From contig NZ_VKKY01000003.1 in assembly GCF_008271695.1 (NCBI RefSeq), positions 1,116,001-1,180,000 of the forward strand: 64,000 bases of DNA, written 5' to 3'. Below, piece after piece: positions 1 through 7,647 of the stretch (the stretch's first letter is position 1; each line of letters opens with the position of its first letter). Source of the stretch: Rufibacter hautae (GTDB lineage: Bacteria > Bacteroidota > Bacteroidia > Cytophagales > Hymenobacteraceae). Below the pieces are notes generated by a model. The model was not told the DNA's origin. It ran no database searches and saw only the letters and a list, made by a program, of their open reading frames with translations. Position numbers and translations under genes: made by a program.

Positions 1-465
1 AAAATGGAGCCGCGTACCTCCACTGGGGCCAAACGCCTGCAGGTGGTACGGCAATTGTCTGAGGCGGGCCTGCCAGTAAACGTGATGGTAGCACCCATTA
101 TTCCAGGGTTGAACGACCATGAGGTGCCCGCTATTTTGGAAGCCTCGGCGGCGGCCGGTGCGCTGTCGGCGGCTTATACCATCGTGCGTCTGAACGGAGC
201 CGTGGGTGAAACCTTTGAGGATTGGATCCATAAAGCCTACCCAGACCGGGCCAACAAAGTCTTGAACCAGATCAAAGCCTGCCACGGCGGTACCCTCAAC
301 GACAGCCAATTTGGGAGGCGAATGGCAGGGGAGGGGAGATGGGCCGAGACCATTCAATCGCTTTTCAAGGTCACCAAACACAAGTATTTCCAAGGCCGGG
401 CCATGCCGCCCTATGACTTCACCGCCTTCACGCCGCGCACTGGTAAACAGCTTTCCATCTTCTAA
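1..465 (+). CDS. Radical SAM protein, PA0069/Rv2578c-like, C-terminal part
   Basis: This is the last ~154 codons of a gene whose start, including the CxxxCxxC iron-sulfur motif, lies left of the window; the frame stays open to base 1. The segment matches the C-terminal half of PA0069/Rv2578c-type radical SAM proteins: EPRTS near the left edge, then VMVAPIIPGLNDHE, then a Gly/Arg-rich stretch and KYFQGRAMPP near the end. The family is usually said to be related to spore photoproduct lyase, but its substrate is unknown. The next gene is over 500 bp away, so nothing here suggests a shared operon. Confidence 0.82.
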   Translation, partial: KMEPRTSTGAKRLQVVRQLSEAGLPVNVMVAPIIPGLNDHEVPAILEASAAAGALSAAYTIVRLNGAVGETFEDWIHKAYPDRANKVLNQIKACHGGTLNDSQFGRRMAGEGRWAETIQSLFKVTKHKYFQGRAMPPYDFTAFTPRTGKQLSIF

Positions 466-1029
466 GTGAAGTCTTGGCAGAAGATTCCTTCGTCTTCTTG
501 TCAGGCCAGGCATTGACCTGTTTTTAGGCTGAAGCTTTGGTTTTAAAGAAGGTGGTTAACTCGCTGATTTTAATTAGTGAAGCTTGGGTGCTGTGACAGC
601 CTGTCAGTCTATGAATTTGGTTAAAGTGTGATGATGGAATTGTAGTACGTGCGTTTTGACAATCTAGAGAAGCAAGGTTTGCCCTACGCCGAATTAAGTC
701 TTTTAGAGAAGGTAAGCCGTAAAACCAACTGCAGCGGAATTCAAAGGAATCAAAGGCCCGGAACCAGCGTTCCACGGTTAATGAGAAGCAGAATGTGAGG
801 ACGGATAATGGGTTTTCATCCAGAAGATTAAGTTGGCTTATTTGTATTTTGGGTTTAATAGGCCAAAAGGAAACCAGCTGGAAATAAATCTGGAGGCAGA
901 AAAGATATTTCATGCTATTACGTTAACTTAAAGAAGTGAGTTGCCGGGTAAGGGCACCAGTCGTGTTCTCCTTTGCTTCTTTATGAATATAACTTTTTCT
1001 AAAAAGAGAGGGTCTTTGTATCTTTAGCC
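466..1029. other. Intergenic, no gene recognised
   Basis: About 560 bp without a convincing gene. A 129-codon reading frame on the minus strand (524-913) has no recognisable domain and biased composition and was not accepted. A half copy of the GGCCTGTTTT-type palindrome family (tttttaggct) occurs near 520-545. Confidence 0.5.
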
Positions 1030-2199
1030 ATGGGGAATACCCTTACGCAAGCAAGCACTGTGGCTGGAAGGAGGATCAAACGAAGTTTCTTGTTTAAACT
1101 CATTGTGTTTTTAAACATAGGGGCAGCGGTGTTGTTGATTCTCTCCCATGTGGCCTCCTATGTTAGCCCCAGTATTTTCTGGGTGGCTAGCCTTGTGGCC
1201 TTGGCGTACCCAGGGTTGCTGCTGGTGAACCTGCTCTTTATCCTGTACTGGCTCCTGGTCAAAAGCCGGGCCTTGTTCATTTCCCTCTTCGCGGTGCTGG
1301 TTGGTTTTGACAATCTGCAGAACCAAATCCAACTGAACCTGTTCCAGACCGAGGTGCCGGCTAATGCCCAGAAGCTACGGGTGCTTAGTTTCAATGCCCG
1401 TCTGTTCGACCTCTACGAATGGACCGGCAACCCCCTCACCCGGCACAAGATTTTCAAGATGGTGCAGGACGAGACCCCTGATATTATCTGCTTTCAGGAG
1501 TTCTATACCTCGTCTAAATCCGGCCGAAACAACCTGGATACCTTGCTGCGTTTACAAAAGGCCACCAACCACCACGTCGCCTATACCGAGACCCTCCGTA
1601 ACAGCGACCACTGGGGCATTGCTACCTTCAGTACCTACCCGGTGGTGAACAAGGGCAACATCCTTTTCCATGAGCAAACAAACAACCTCTGCATCTTCAC
1701 AGACCTGAAGGTGGGCCAGGATACGGTGCGGGTGTACAACGTCCATTTCCAGTCTAACCGGTTCAAGCGGGAAGACTATGAGTTCCTGGGCAACCCCAAC
1801 GCCAAGCCCTCCAACGACGAGAAAATCACAGCCTCCCGCAACATCATCCGGCGCCTGCAGGTAGGGGCCGTAAAGCGCGCGCGCCAGGTCAAAGTAGTCG
1901 CGGACCATATCGAAAGCTCGCCTTACCCGGTGATTGTTTGCGGAGATTTCAATGATCCGCCGGCCTCGTTCACGTATAATAAAATTAGCAAAGGCCTGCA
2001 AGATTCCTTCGGGGAAAGCGGCTGGGGCTTGGGCAACACCTACAATGGACTCTTCTCCATCCTGCGCATTGACTACCTCCTGCATGACCCTCGTATGGTG
2101 GGCTCCGGCTATAAAACCATCCGCCAGAACCTCTCCGATCACTATGCCATTGTGAGTGATTTATGGCTGAAACCAGCGGGCGCTGGTCGCAAAGAATAG
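1030..2199 (+). CDS. Membrane-anchored endonuclease/exonuclease/phosphatase family protein
   Basis: A 389-residue protein with three hydrophobic segments in the first ~95 residues (about 21-45, 48-77 and 80-95), followed by an EEP-fold (DNase I-like) metal-dependent hydrolase domain from ~115. Hallmarks are LSFNARLFD (N122), ICFQEF (E157), GDFNDPP (D306, N308) and the final SDH (369-371). The family includes nucleases and phosphodiesterases acting on nucleic acids or phospho-lipids; the substrate cannot be told from sequence. The helices should hold the catalytic domain at the inner membrane, with its side undetermined. The gene stands alone between two long gaps. Confidence 0.85.
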   Translation: MGNTLTQASTVAGRRIKRSFLFKLIVFLNIGAAVLLILSHVASYVSPSIFWVASLVALAYPGLLLVNLLFILYWLLVKSRALFISLFAVLVGFDNLQNQIQLNLFQTEVPANAQKLRVLSFNARLFDLYEWTGNPLTRHKIFKMVQDETPDIICFQEFYTSSKSGRNNLDTLLRLQKATNHHVAYTETLRNSDHWGIATFSTYPVVNKGNILFHEQTNNLCIFTDLKVGQDTVRVYNVHFQSNRFKREDYEFLGNPNAKPSNDEKITASRNIIRRLQVGAVKRARQVKVVADHIESSPYPVIVCGDFNDPPASFTYNKISKGLQDSFGESGWGLGNTYNGLFSILRIDYLLHDPRMVGSGYKTIRQNLSDHYAIVSDLWLKPAGAGRKE

Positions 2200-2496
2200 T
2201 ATATTCTCGGGACGCTGCTCCCTTTCTGATTTAAGGCTGTTTTGTAGAAATCGCTGGTGAAACAAGCAAGGTTCTTTTCTGCTGCTTCTTGTGGAATAGT
2301 TCGTTTTCAAGGTAGGTGGGAGCGAAAGGAAGTTTACTTTTTCTTGTTTTCCTTCTTTGTTTTTGCTGGTTGGTTGAAGATGAGCTTGCCTTTTTGTTTG
2401 GTCTTAATCAATCCTTAAACTGTTCTTCTTGTTGGTTGAAGTAGGTTGCCGTTTTGTATATAGTAAGTTATATAGTAAGGCGTGTCGGTGCACATG

Positions 2497-2524
2497 TCCC
2501 CCTTTGAAGGGGGGAGTGGGATGA
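2497..2524 (+). repeat. Dispersed palindromic repeat, CCCCCTTTGAAGGGGG type
   Basis: A short palindrome followed by a G-rich arm (gggagtgggatg). Closely similar copies occur at 22555-22580, 34213-34241, 34410-34435, 53765-53791 and 53895-53923. This copy has no inverted partner nearby. Confidence 0.75.
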
Positions 2525-2560
2525 CGACGATTGCTGATTCTCCCTCTTCCTCTCCCTTTC

Positions 2561-2630
2561 CTGGTTCAAGTCTGTGACTTGGACCTACCATGGTCTGCAG
2601 TTTGCAACTGCAGTGAGGCGCTAGCCTCAA
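2561..2630 (+). repeat. Composite three-hairpin repeat, copy 1
   Basis: Three consecutive small palindromes: GGTTCAAGTC..GACTTGGACC, CTGCAGTTTGCAACTGCAG and TGAGGCGCTAGCCTCA. The same order, with compensating changes in the stems, occurs at 34257-34327, which shows a dispersed structured element rather than chance. It lies in a gene-free 990-bp region (2200-3189). Confidence 0.75.
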
Positions 2631-2728
2631 AACCACTTTGGAGATAGTGACTTTCTTTCTTCTGCCTTTACTTACTAATCCTTTCCTTACAACCTTCTGG
2701 TTGCAGTCGCAGCCTGCGGGCGTTTGTC

Positions 2729-2806
2729 ACTTTTCTCCTTGATGAGAAAAGTAACCAAAAGAATCAAGAAGCCTCAAACTCGCTGACGCTCGGACAGTGA
2801 GGCTTC
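2729..2806. repeat. Hairpin-rich intergenic repeat
   Basis: Two neighbouring hairpins: ACTTTTCTC..GAGAAAAGT (2729-2752) and GAAGCCTCA..TGAGGCTTC (2768-2806). The sequence from 2807 to about 2950 is GC-rich and shows no gene. The text resembles intergenic repeats seen in other Bacteroidota (from memory, not searched); there is no second copy in this window. Confidence 0.45.
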
Positions 2807-3078
2807 AATCCGGTACCACCCCGCTGCCGTCCTATATTGCATCGTTAACGCAGGCCACTGTCATTTGCACGGCCACTGCTTACGGCAGGCCGTGTCTCGG
2901 CCTCACTGTAGGCCTTCGCCCCGGCCCGCCGCAGGAGATAGATGAATGTGGGTTATTGTGGAGTATGTAGCTGGCTTGGGCGATGTCTTTCAGCAGTACC
3001 TGTGAGGACAATCAAAAGAAGTGCGCCTACTTTATCTCTCCATTCTCCAGCCAGCGAGGCACCTGATTTAAATATGAA

Positions 3079-3126
3079 GGAGCTGATTTGAGGCTGTTTT
3101 TAATGAAACAGGCTTAAATCAGCTCC
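3079..3126. terminator. Bidirectional terminator, GGCCTGTTTT palindrome family
   Basis: Arms 3079-3099 and 3106-3126 pair over 21 positions with two imperfections (one G-U type) around a six-base loop, with T- and A-rich flanks. It lies 63 bp beyond the stop of the minus-strand CDF gene and can serve transcripts from either side. Confidence 0.7.
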
Positions 3127-3189
3127 TCCTTGTATGCTTACCTTGTCTTGGGTTTGAGCCTAAGGCAAAGATTGAAGCGGGCTGTTTTC

Positions 3190-4185
3190 TTACAAGGCGT
3201 GTTTTTCGTTTTCGCTTACGTTGGAGAGGGTCCATTCTACGCGGCCTACGAAGGCGTGCTCGCGTACGTGGCAGTCTGACTTGGTGCAGAGGCGGCAACT
3301 GGCGGGCGGGAGGCAGGGGTCCAGGTGGACGAAGAGTTCTACCACATCGCCCATTTCCTCGGAGATCATGTCCTGGAGCATCTCCACCTCTTTGTGGGCT
3401 TCCTGCAAGTTGAAGTACCAGGGCAGGGTGAGGTGGCAGTCTATGTGCAGTTGGCTGCCGTACTTGATCACCCGCATGTTGTGGAGGTCAATCCAGTTCT
3501 CGCGGCGGCGCTGGTTCAGGACCACGATAATGCGTTCCATGAGCTCGTGGTCGGCCTCGTCCATGACCCCGGAGATGGAATTGCGCACAATGCCGTAGCC
3601 GGTGTAGGTGATAATGGACCCAAAAATAATGGCCACCACCGAGTCTAGCCACAGAATGTTGGTGAAGTAGATGCAACCCAGACCAATGACCAGCCCTAGG
3701 CTGGAGTAAGCGTCTGAGAGCAGGTGCTTGCCGTTGGCAATGATGGTGAGGGAGTGGTGCTGCGTGCCGCGCTTGATCAGGTAGCGGCCAGCCAGGTAAT
3801 TGACCAGACCGGTTACCAGCGTCAGGAAGATCCCCACGTCCATGGCGTGGATGGGTTGCGGGTACAGGAGGTTGTAGACAGACTTGACAATAATGGCCAG
3901 GCCCGCCAGCGTAATGAGCGACCCTTCCAGCCCCGAGGAAATGAATTCTATCTTGCCATGCCCATAGGGGTGGTCTTTGTCTTTGGGTTTGGCTGCCAGG
4001 TAGACACTGTACAAAGCCACGCCGCCGGTCACAAAGTTGATGATAGACTCCAGGGCATCGGTTAAGATGGCGTTGGAGTTGGTGAGGAAAAAGGCCCCGA
4101 ACTTAACGCTGAGCAGTATCAGGGCCAGCACCAGCATAAGGGCCATGATACGGGTAGAAGAAACCGCCGGTGAAGTGGAGGGCAT
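3190..4185 (-). CDS. Cation diffusion facilitator (CDF) family metal transporter
   Basis: A proton-coupled exporter of divalent metals (Zn, Fe, Mn or Co), 331 residues from the chosen start at 4185; an upstream in-frame ATG at 4248 would add 21 less typical residues. Six membrane helices fill ~11-225. Family marks are DHPYGHGKIEF (71-81), the TM5 metal site H154-x3-D158, and in TM2 an Asn-x3-Asp (N39, D43) in place of the common His/Asp-x3-Asp. A cytoplasmic dimerisation domain follows, then a Cys-rich tail with CLPPASCRLCTKSDCH, which could bind metal. The metal cannot be assigned with confidence; the Asn substitution suggests a specificity other than classic zinc transporters. Confidence 0.9.
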   Translation of the reverse strand: MPSTSPAVSSTRIMALMLVLALILLSVKFGAFFLTNSNAILTDALESIINFVTGGVALYSVYLAAKPKDKDHPYGHGKIEFISSGLEGSLITLAGLAIIVKSVYNLLYPQPIHAMDVGIFLTLVTGLVNYLAGRYLIKRGTQHHSLTIIANGKHLLSDAYSSLGLVIGLGCIYFTNILWLDSVVAIIFGSIITYTGYGIVRNSISGVMDEADHELMERIIVVLNQRRRENWIDLHNMRVIKYGSQLHIDCHLTLPWYFNLQEAHKEVEMLQDMISEEMGDVVELFVHLDPCLPPASCRLCTKSDCHVREHAFVGRVEWTLSNVSENEKHAL

Positions 4186-4358
4186 AGGGCTTTGGGTTAA
4201 AAAAAACTTTTGCCTTACAAACGAGAAGGGCGGCAAAAGGGGGTGCAAAAGTACGGCTTTTTTTAACCCGCCGGCAAGTACCGGACAAGAAGAAATATGG
4301 TAAACCTGGGAGGGTTCGCTACAAGGAAGAGGGGCAGGTGTTGCCCGGTAGGTAAGGC

Positions 4359-4445
4359 TTAACTAAACAGGAAAGACAAAAGCCAGGAAACAAAGGAGGC
4401 AAGCAGACCCAAAAAGAAAAACAGGAACCCCAGTATTGGATGCAT
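4359..4445 (-). CDS. Possible 28-residue hydrophobic micropeptide
   Basis: An ATG-initiated frame of 28 codons encodes almost nothing but a single membrane-spanning helix: MHPILGFLFFLGLL at the start, then ASFVSWLLSFLFS. It lies 22 bp downstream of a good Bacteroidota promoter match on the same strand and ~170 bp upstream of the CDF gene, so it could be a membrane peptide or a leader for the transporter mRNA. Codon evidence is too short to prove translation. No homologue is known to me. Confidence 0.4.
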   Translation of the reverse strand: MHPILGFLFFFLGLLASFVSWLLSFLFS

Positions 4446-4466
4446 TTTGGTAGGCGTTAAGTTGAG

Positions 4467-4498
4467 TAAAGATAAAAATTTAAAATAAATGCAGCAAA
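4467..4498 (-). promoter_or_regulatory. Bacteroidota sigma-A-like promoter
   Basis: Read on the minus strand, TTTG (4498-4495) is followed after 20 bp by TATCTTTA (4474-4467), close to the phylum consensus TTTG-N19-21-TAnnTTTG. It would drive the micropeptide frame and probably the CDF gene. Confidence 0.5.
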
Positions 4499-4618
4499 TG
4501 TAAAATTCTTGCAACAAATACCTTAGATACTTCATATAAGTACTATTGTAAGAACAAGTTCAATAGCATAATTTCGCTGTTTGTACATGAATTTACTTTT
4601 ACTTCTTGACGAGATCTT

Positions 4619-4810
4619 ATGAACTCTTCTGTTAAAAAAGTCGTGGTAGGCAAACCCATAGAGAAGATATTGAAGAACAGCCAATTGTTACCCGTTGACA
4701 ACGGCAGTATCAGTGACTCCTTAGCCAGATTGCAGGATCTGCGTCAAAAGTATATCCAAACGCAGGGATCAGGCAAAAACGTGCTGCGGTTACCCGAGTT
4801 GAAGAAGTAA
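4619..4810 (+). CDS. Small hypothetical protein (63 aa)
   Basis: A short, charged, soluble protein with no membrane segment or signal peptide and no family I recognise. Its C-terminal half (SISDSLARLQDLRQKYIQ) looks like an amphipathic helix. A rho-independent terminator follows at 4850, which supports a real one-gene transcript. Function unknown. Confidence 0.55.
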   Translation: MNSSVKKVVVGKPIEKILKNSQLLPVDNGSISDSLARLQDLRQKYIQTQGSGKNVLRLPELKK

Positions 4811-4849
4811 CTCTTCCCATACCCCAACTATTTCTGTTCATAAAAGCTC

Positions 4850-4879
4850 AGGCTTTGCTTTCAAACGGCAAAGCCTTTT
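4850..4879 (+). terminator. Rho-independent terminator
   Basis: Perfect 9-bp stem AGGCTTTGC/GCAAAGCCT with a nine-base loop followed by TTTTC, 40 bp after the stop of the small gene at 4619-4810. Confidence 0.75.
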
Positions 4880-5124
4880 CTGTTTCAGGGTGCTTCTGTG
4901 CGAAAGTGGGTCCTGTAAGAGTGGAATCCTGCTTTGGCCTTGTTTTAGCTAAAATGGCCTCTAAACAGAAGGTGTTTGCCAGGTGCGTCTTGCCGGGTAA
5001 GGGTTTATCCGAATTTAGTGAATCAGAAAGAGACTAGCCCTATTCCTGTTTAAGGTAGAAAAGATAGGCTTAATCATGGCGGTGGTGTGTTGAAAAAATT
5101 AGGAAGGCCGATGTTCTAAATAGA

Positions 5125-5186
5125 AACGGGCACTTCCGTTTTGGGGCTCCTTTAGAGGAAATTGCCCCAAAACGGAAGTGCCCGTT
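5125..5186. terminator. Long perfect hairpin, bidirectional terminator
   Basis: Arms 5125-5147 and 5164-5186 are exact inverted repeats of 23 bp (core CACTTCCGTTTTGGGGC) around a 16-base loop. It sits 22 bp downstream of the minus-strand response regulator stop. The rest of 4811-5207 shows no gene. Confidence 0.75.
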
Positions 5187-5207
5187 CTGCTTTTGGTACT
5201 GATGCTG

Positions 5208-5858
5208 TTAGTCTATGAGTCCTTCCTGAATGGCGTACTTGATCAACGTAGCGGTATTGCGCGCTTTGGTTTTCTCAATCAGGTGTTGGCGGTGAGACTC
5301 AATGGTACGCTTGCTGGCGAAGAGTTTATCGGCGATCTCGGCGTTGGTGTACCCTTCGGCAATAAGTTTAAGAACTTCCATCTCGCGTTTGGAGAGCTCT
5401 GGGTTGTTCTTTGATTTGGTGCTAAGGGAAGTGCCCTCTGGGTTGTTGGCTTTATTCAGAAGGTTAAGGGCCACCTCAGAAGAAATGAAGGAGTTGTCAT
5501 TGGCCACGGTTTTGATGGCGTGTACCAACTCATCTCTACCGGCCGTTTTCAAGACGTAACCCATGGCGCCAGACGACCGCACTTTGTGTACGTAGCTTTC
5601 CTGGTCCAGCATGGTCAGGATCAAAACCTTTATGTCAGGGTGCTTTTGCTGCAGGTGCTGTAAGGTTTCAAAACCATCCATCACGGGCATGTTCAAGTCT
5701 AACATAATCACGTCTGGGGTGGTAGTTTCCAGAAGGTCCAAAAGTTGCTGTCCGTTCTCTGCCTCTCCAACTATTTGAATAGTTCTTTCAGATTTAAGTA
5801 AAGACTTCAACCCGTCTCTGATCAGCGTATGATCATCTACTAGAATTACTTTTATCAT
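5208..5858 (-). CDS. NarL/FixJ-family response regulator
   Basis: A 216-residue two-component regulator. The receiver domain (1-~120) has the acidic pair DD (8-9), phospho-acceptor D54 in IMLDLNMP, and the conserved Lys in VLKTAG. A LuxR-type helix-turn-helix (~150-216) carries LSKREMEVLKLIAEGYTNAE and SKRTIESHR. The start at 5858 (MIKVILVDDH) fits the family; an upstream ATG would add 14 unsupported residues. The likely kinase is the HisKA_3-type PAS kinase at 7648-10734, since this kinase class normally pairs with NarL regulators; this is inference from class and proximity. A GTATTAATAC motif lies ~100 bp upstream. Confidence 0.9.
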   Translation of the reverse strand: MIKVILVDDHTLIRDGLKSLLKSERTIQIVGEAENGQQLLDLLETTTPDVIMLDLNMPVMDGFETLQHLQQKHPDIKVLILTMLDQESYVHKVRSSGAMGYVLKTAGRDELVHAIKTVANDNSFISSEVALNLLNKANNPEGTSLSTKSKNNPELSKREMEVLKLIAEGYTNAEIADKLFASKRTIESHRQHLIEKTKARNTATLIKYAIQEGLID

Positions 5859-5958
5859 CACCGGTTTAGTGTTATTTGACTGAGGGGTTAAATAAATCAA
5901 GAATTTCTATTTTAAGCTAATTTAAGCGGAGTTCCTTTGATAAAATATATGATATTTA

Positions 5959-5970
5959 GTATTAATACGG
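5959..5970. promoter_or_regulatory. GTATTAATAC-type motif
   Basis: A perfect 10-bp palindrome GTATTAATAC ending in GG, ~100 bp upstream of the response regulator start. The core recurs upstream of several signalling genes in this window (13949, 16614, 52389, 57709). Confidence 0.45.
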
Positions 5971-6033
5971 AGATGCCGATGTTTAGTCTCTGCTCCCCTG
6001 CAATTAACAGTATTAATGATGAAATATCAGTAT

Positions 6034-6045
6034 AAATACGTATTT
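6034..6045. promoter_or_regulatory. AAATACGTATTT palindrome
   Basis: A perfect 12-bp palindrome ~110 bp upstream of the STAS gene start at 6154. Related sites containing TACGTA occur at 13949, 52330, 52389 and 57725. Confidence 0.45.
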
Positions 6046-6153
6046 GAAAAATAGGGTATTATTGACGTTTTATTGCAAAATACACCAGCCTATATTTGCT
6101 TAGTTCTTGCCTATAAATGTATCTCGCATGTAGTTAGCTGGTTACCTAAGCCA

Positions 6154-6504
6154 ATGGAAATCTATACCCAAATGACGAACGCAGGATTGTTGGTTTCCAT
6201 GAAAGGGGCGCTAGACGGGCTTTCTGAGGAGAAAATAAAGAACCAACTGAAGGTAGTGCTGCAGCAGAATAGGAAATTTTTGTTTCTGGATTTCGCGGGC
6301 GTGACCGATGTAACCCCCGCCGGATTACGCAACCTGCTGCCCTATGTGCAACAGGTGCAACAACAGAAGAAAGAGCTTATTCTCTATAACCTGAAAGACA
6401 ATATTCATGGTCTGGTAAAGTCCTCCGGATTTGATTCTCTGGTGAAAGTAGTTGATTCTTTGGATACTGCAATTAAGTATGTTCGAGCCAAGAATTTAAC
6501 CTAA
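6154..6504 (+). CDS. STAS-domain protein (anti-anti-sigma-like)
   Basis: A single STAS domain of 116 residues, the fold of SpoIIAA/RsbV anti-sigma-factor antagonists. The start MEIYTQMTNAG at 6154 was chosen because the 27 codons upstream have no STAS character. In the phosphoregulatory loop the usual Ser-Ser/Ser-Thr before Ala-Gly is replaced by Thr54-Pro55 (VTPAGLRNL), so classic serine phosphorylation at that site may be lost. It is followed 63 bp later by a second STAS gene that keeps the serines. No partner kinase of RsbW type or sigma factor is visible nearby. Confidence 0.8.
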   Translation: MEIYTQMTNAGLLVSMKGALDGLSEEKIKNQLKVVLQQNRKFLFLDFAGVTDVTPAGLRNLLPYVQQVQQQKKELILYNLKDNIHGLVKSSGFDSLVKVVDSLDTAIKYVRAKNLT

Positions 6505-6567
6505 AATTTACCTTTAATTAATATGGATTATTAGAAAAAAATTCTTTACTTTATATAAAAAAAGGGA

Positions 6568-6903
6568 ATGAACATAGTTGTTGAAGAAGAGTCTACTGCC
6601 TATATCCTGCGCCTGAACGGAGAGCTGGATGCCTCTACGTGTCTGGAGGTGGATAGGGAAATTGAGTTGGCTCTCTGCAAGCCCATTGAACAGCTATGGA
6701 TTGACTGTGAAGGGTTGAAGTACATCTCATCTGCCGGCTTAGGCGTACTGATTTCCCATTTGGGTACCCTGGAGGCCAGAAACATCAGTCTGGTGCTGTA
6801 CGGCATGAGTGCCCATGTCAAAAACGTGTTTGAGCTCCTGGGCCTGCACCTGATTATGACCATCGTCGCTTCTAAGAAAGACGCCTTGCTGCAGGAAAAA
6901 TAG
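6568..6903 (+). CDS. STAS-domain anti-sigma factor antagonist-like protein
   Basis: A 111-residue single-domain STAS protein with intact marks: LNGELDAST near the N-terminus and the loop KYISSAGLGVL, where Ser54-Ser55 are candidate phospho-acceptors. In the RsbV/SpoIIAA family the unphosphorylated form binds an anti-sigma kinase and frees a sigma factor; no such kinase is encoded here, so the partner is unknown. It probably forms a two-gene unit with the STAS gene just upstream. Confidence 0.85.
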   Translation: MNIVVEEESTAYILRLNGELDASTCLEVDREIELALCKPIEQLWIDCEGLKYISSAGLGVLISHLGTLEARNISLVLYGMSAHVKNVFELLGLHLIMTIVASKKDALLQEK

Positions 6904-7525
6904 CCTTCAAAGCTGTCTCTTTTCTACCCTGTCAGCTTCTCCTCCTCATCCGTTTCCGCTAGAAAAGCCCTTTAGAGCCGTCTGCTAAGGATATAACAGC
7001 ATCCTTCTTCCTTTTCGCCTCTTTTTAGATTTTCAGGCCTAAAAGACCTTAGGCCAGACACTCCCACTAACAAAGCTAGCACTGTGACTTATTGTCAAAG
7101 AAGTAAGGCTAATACGAAAGGCGAATTGCTTTACTGTTGACCATAATCGCGCTGTTAATTATCTCCTCTCAATACCGTTTCAAAGATTCCTTCCGGTAAT
7201 CTAAAGTAGCGCCAATCTCCGTTCTTGCCTAAGTTTTCAGCGTTCTAGTGCTAGGTCTGGCCTGTTTGTTTTCCTCCCGACAAATCTTTTCTCAGCCGCT
7301 TAGGCTGGGCTCCTTACCTTCTTTCTCTGATTTCCTGAGTTTAGTATTGTTTTAGCGAAAGGTGCTCAGGTATTGGTAACTGATAACCAAGGCTTGCAGT
7401 AAGTTTTGCATTATTTTGAATAACGTGTCGTTTGCCTAATCTTAGATCAAAAGAATAGCCTTGAAATAGTGCTTTTCTGTTTCCGCCGCTTGGTTTATGA
7501 GGGCTGGGAATGACAGGTAAGAAGT
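6904..7525. other. Intergenic, no gene recognised
   Basis: About 620 bp between the STAS gene and the minus-strand kinase. It holds a degenerate member of the palindromic repeat family (ttttcaggcctaaaa, near 7031) and an isolated taatacg string near 7111, but no convincing reading frame. Confidence 0.5.
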
Positions 7526-7573
7526 TAAGCATCGAGGGCAGCCTTCCTGTGGGAAGGCTGCCCTCGATGCTTA
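7526..7573. terminator. 22-bp perfect hairpin, bidirectional terminator
   Basis: Arms 7526-7547 and 7552-7573 are exact inverted repeats (core CGAGGGCAGCCTTCC) around a TGTG loop. It lies between the convergent STAS gene and the kinase gene, as expected of a terminator serving both strands. Confidence 0.75.
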
Positions 7574-7647
7574 GAGATTATATATTAAAAGTAGGTCGTT
7601 GGGTTTTAGGGCCTTTTTCCGAAAATCTACCCTAATAGCATTTTCCT

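Noticed and set aside
524-913. Minus-strand frame of 129 codons in the first gap
   Set aside because: No domain, unusual composition rich in Phe/Ser/Leu, no ribosome-binding site; a chance frame.
2415-2636. Minus-strand frame of 73 codons in the repeat region
   Set aside because: It runs across the dispersed repeats, so its sequence is set by the repeat.
4855-5037. Frame of 60 codons after the small gene at 4619
   Set aside because: It begins inside the terminator stem and has no family or ribosome-binding site.
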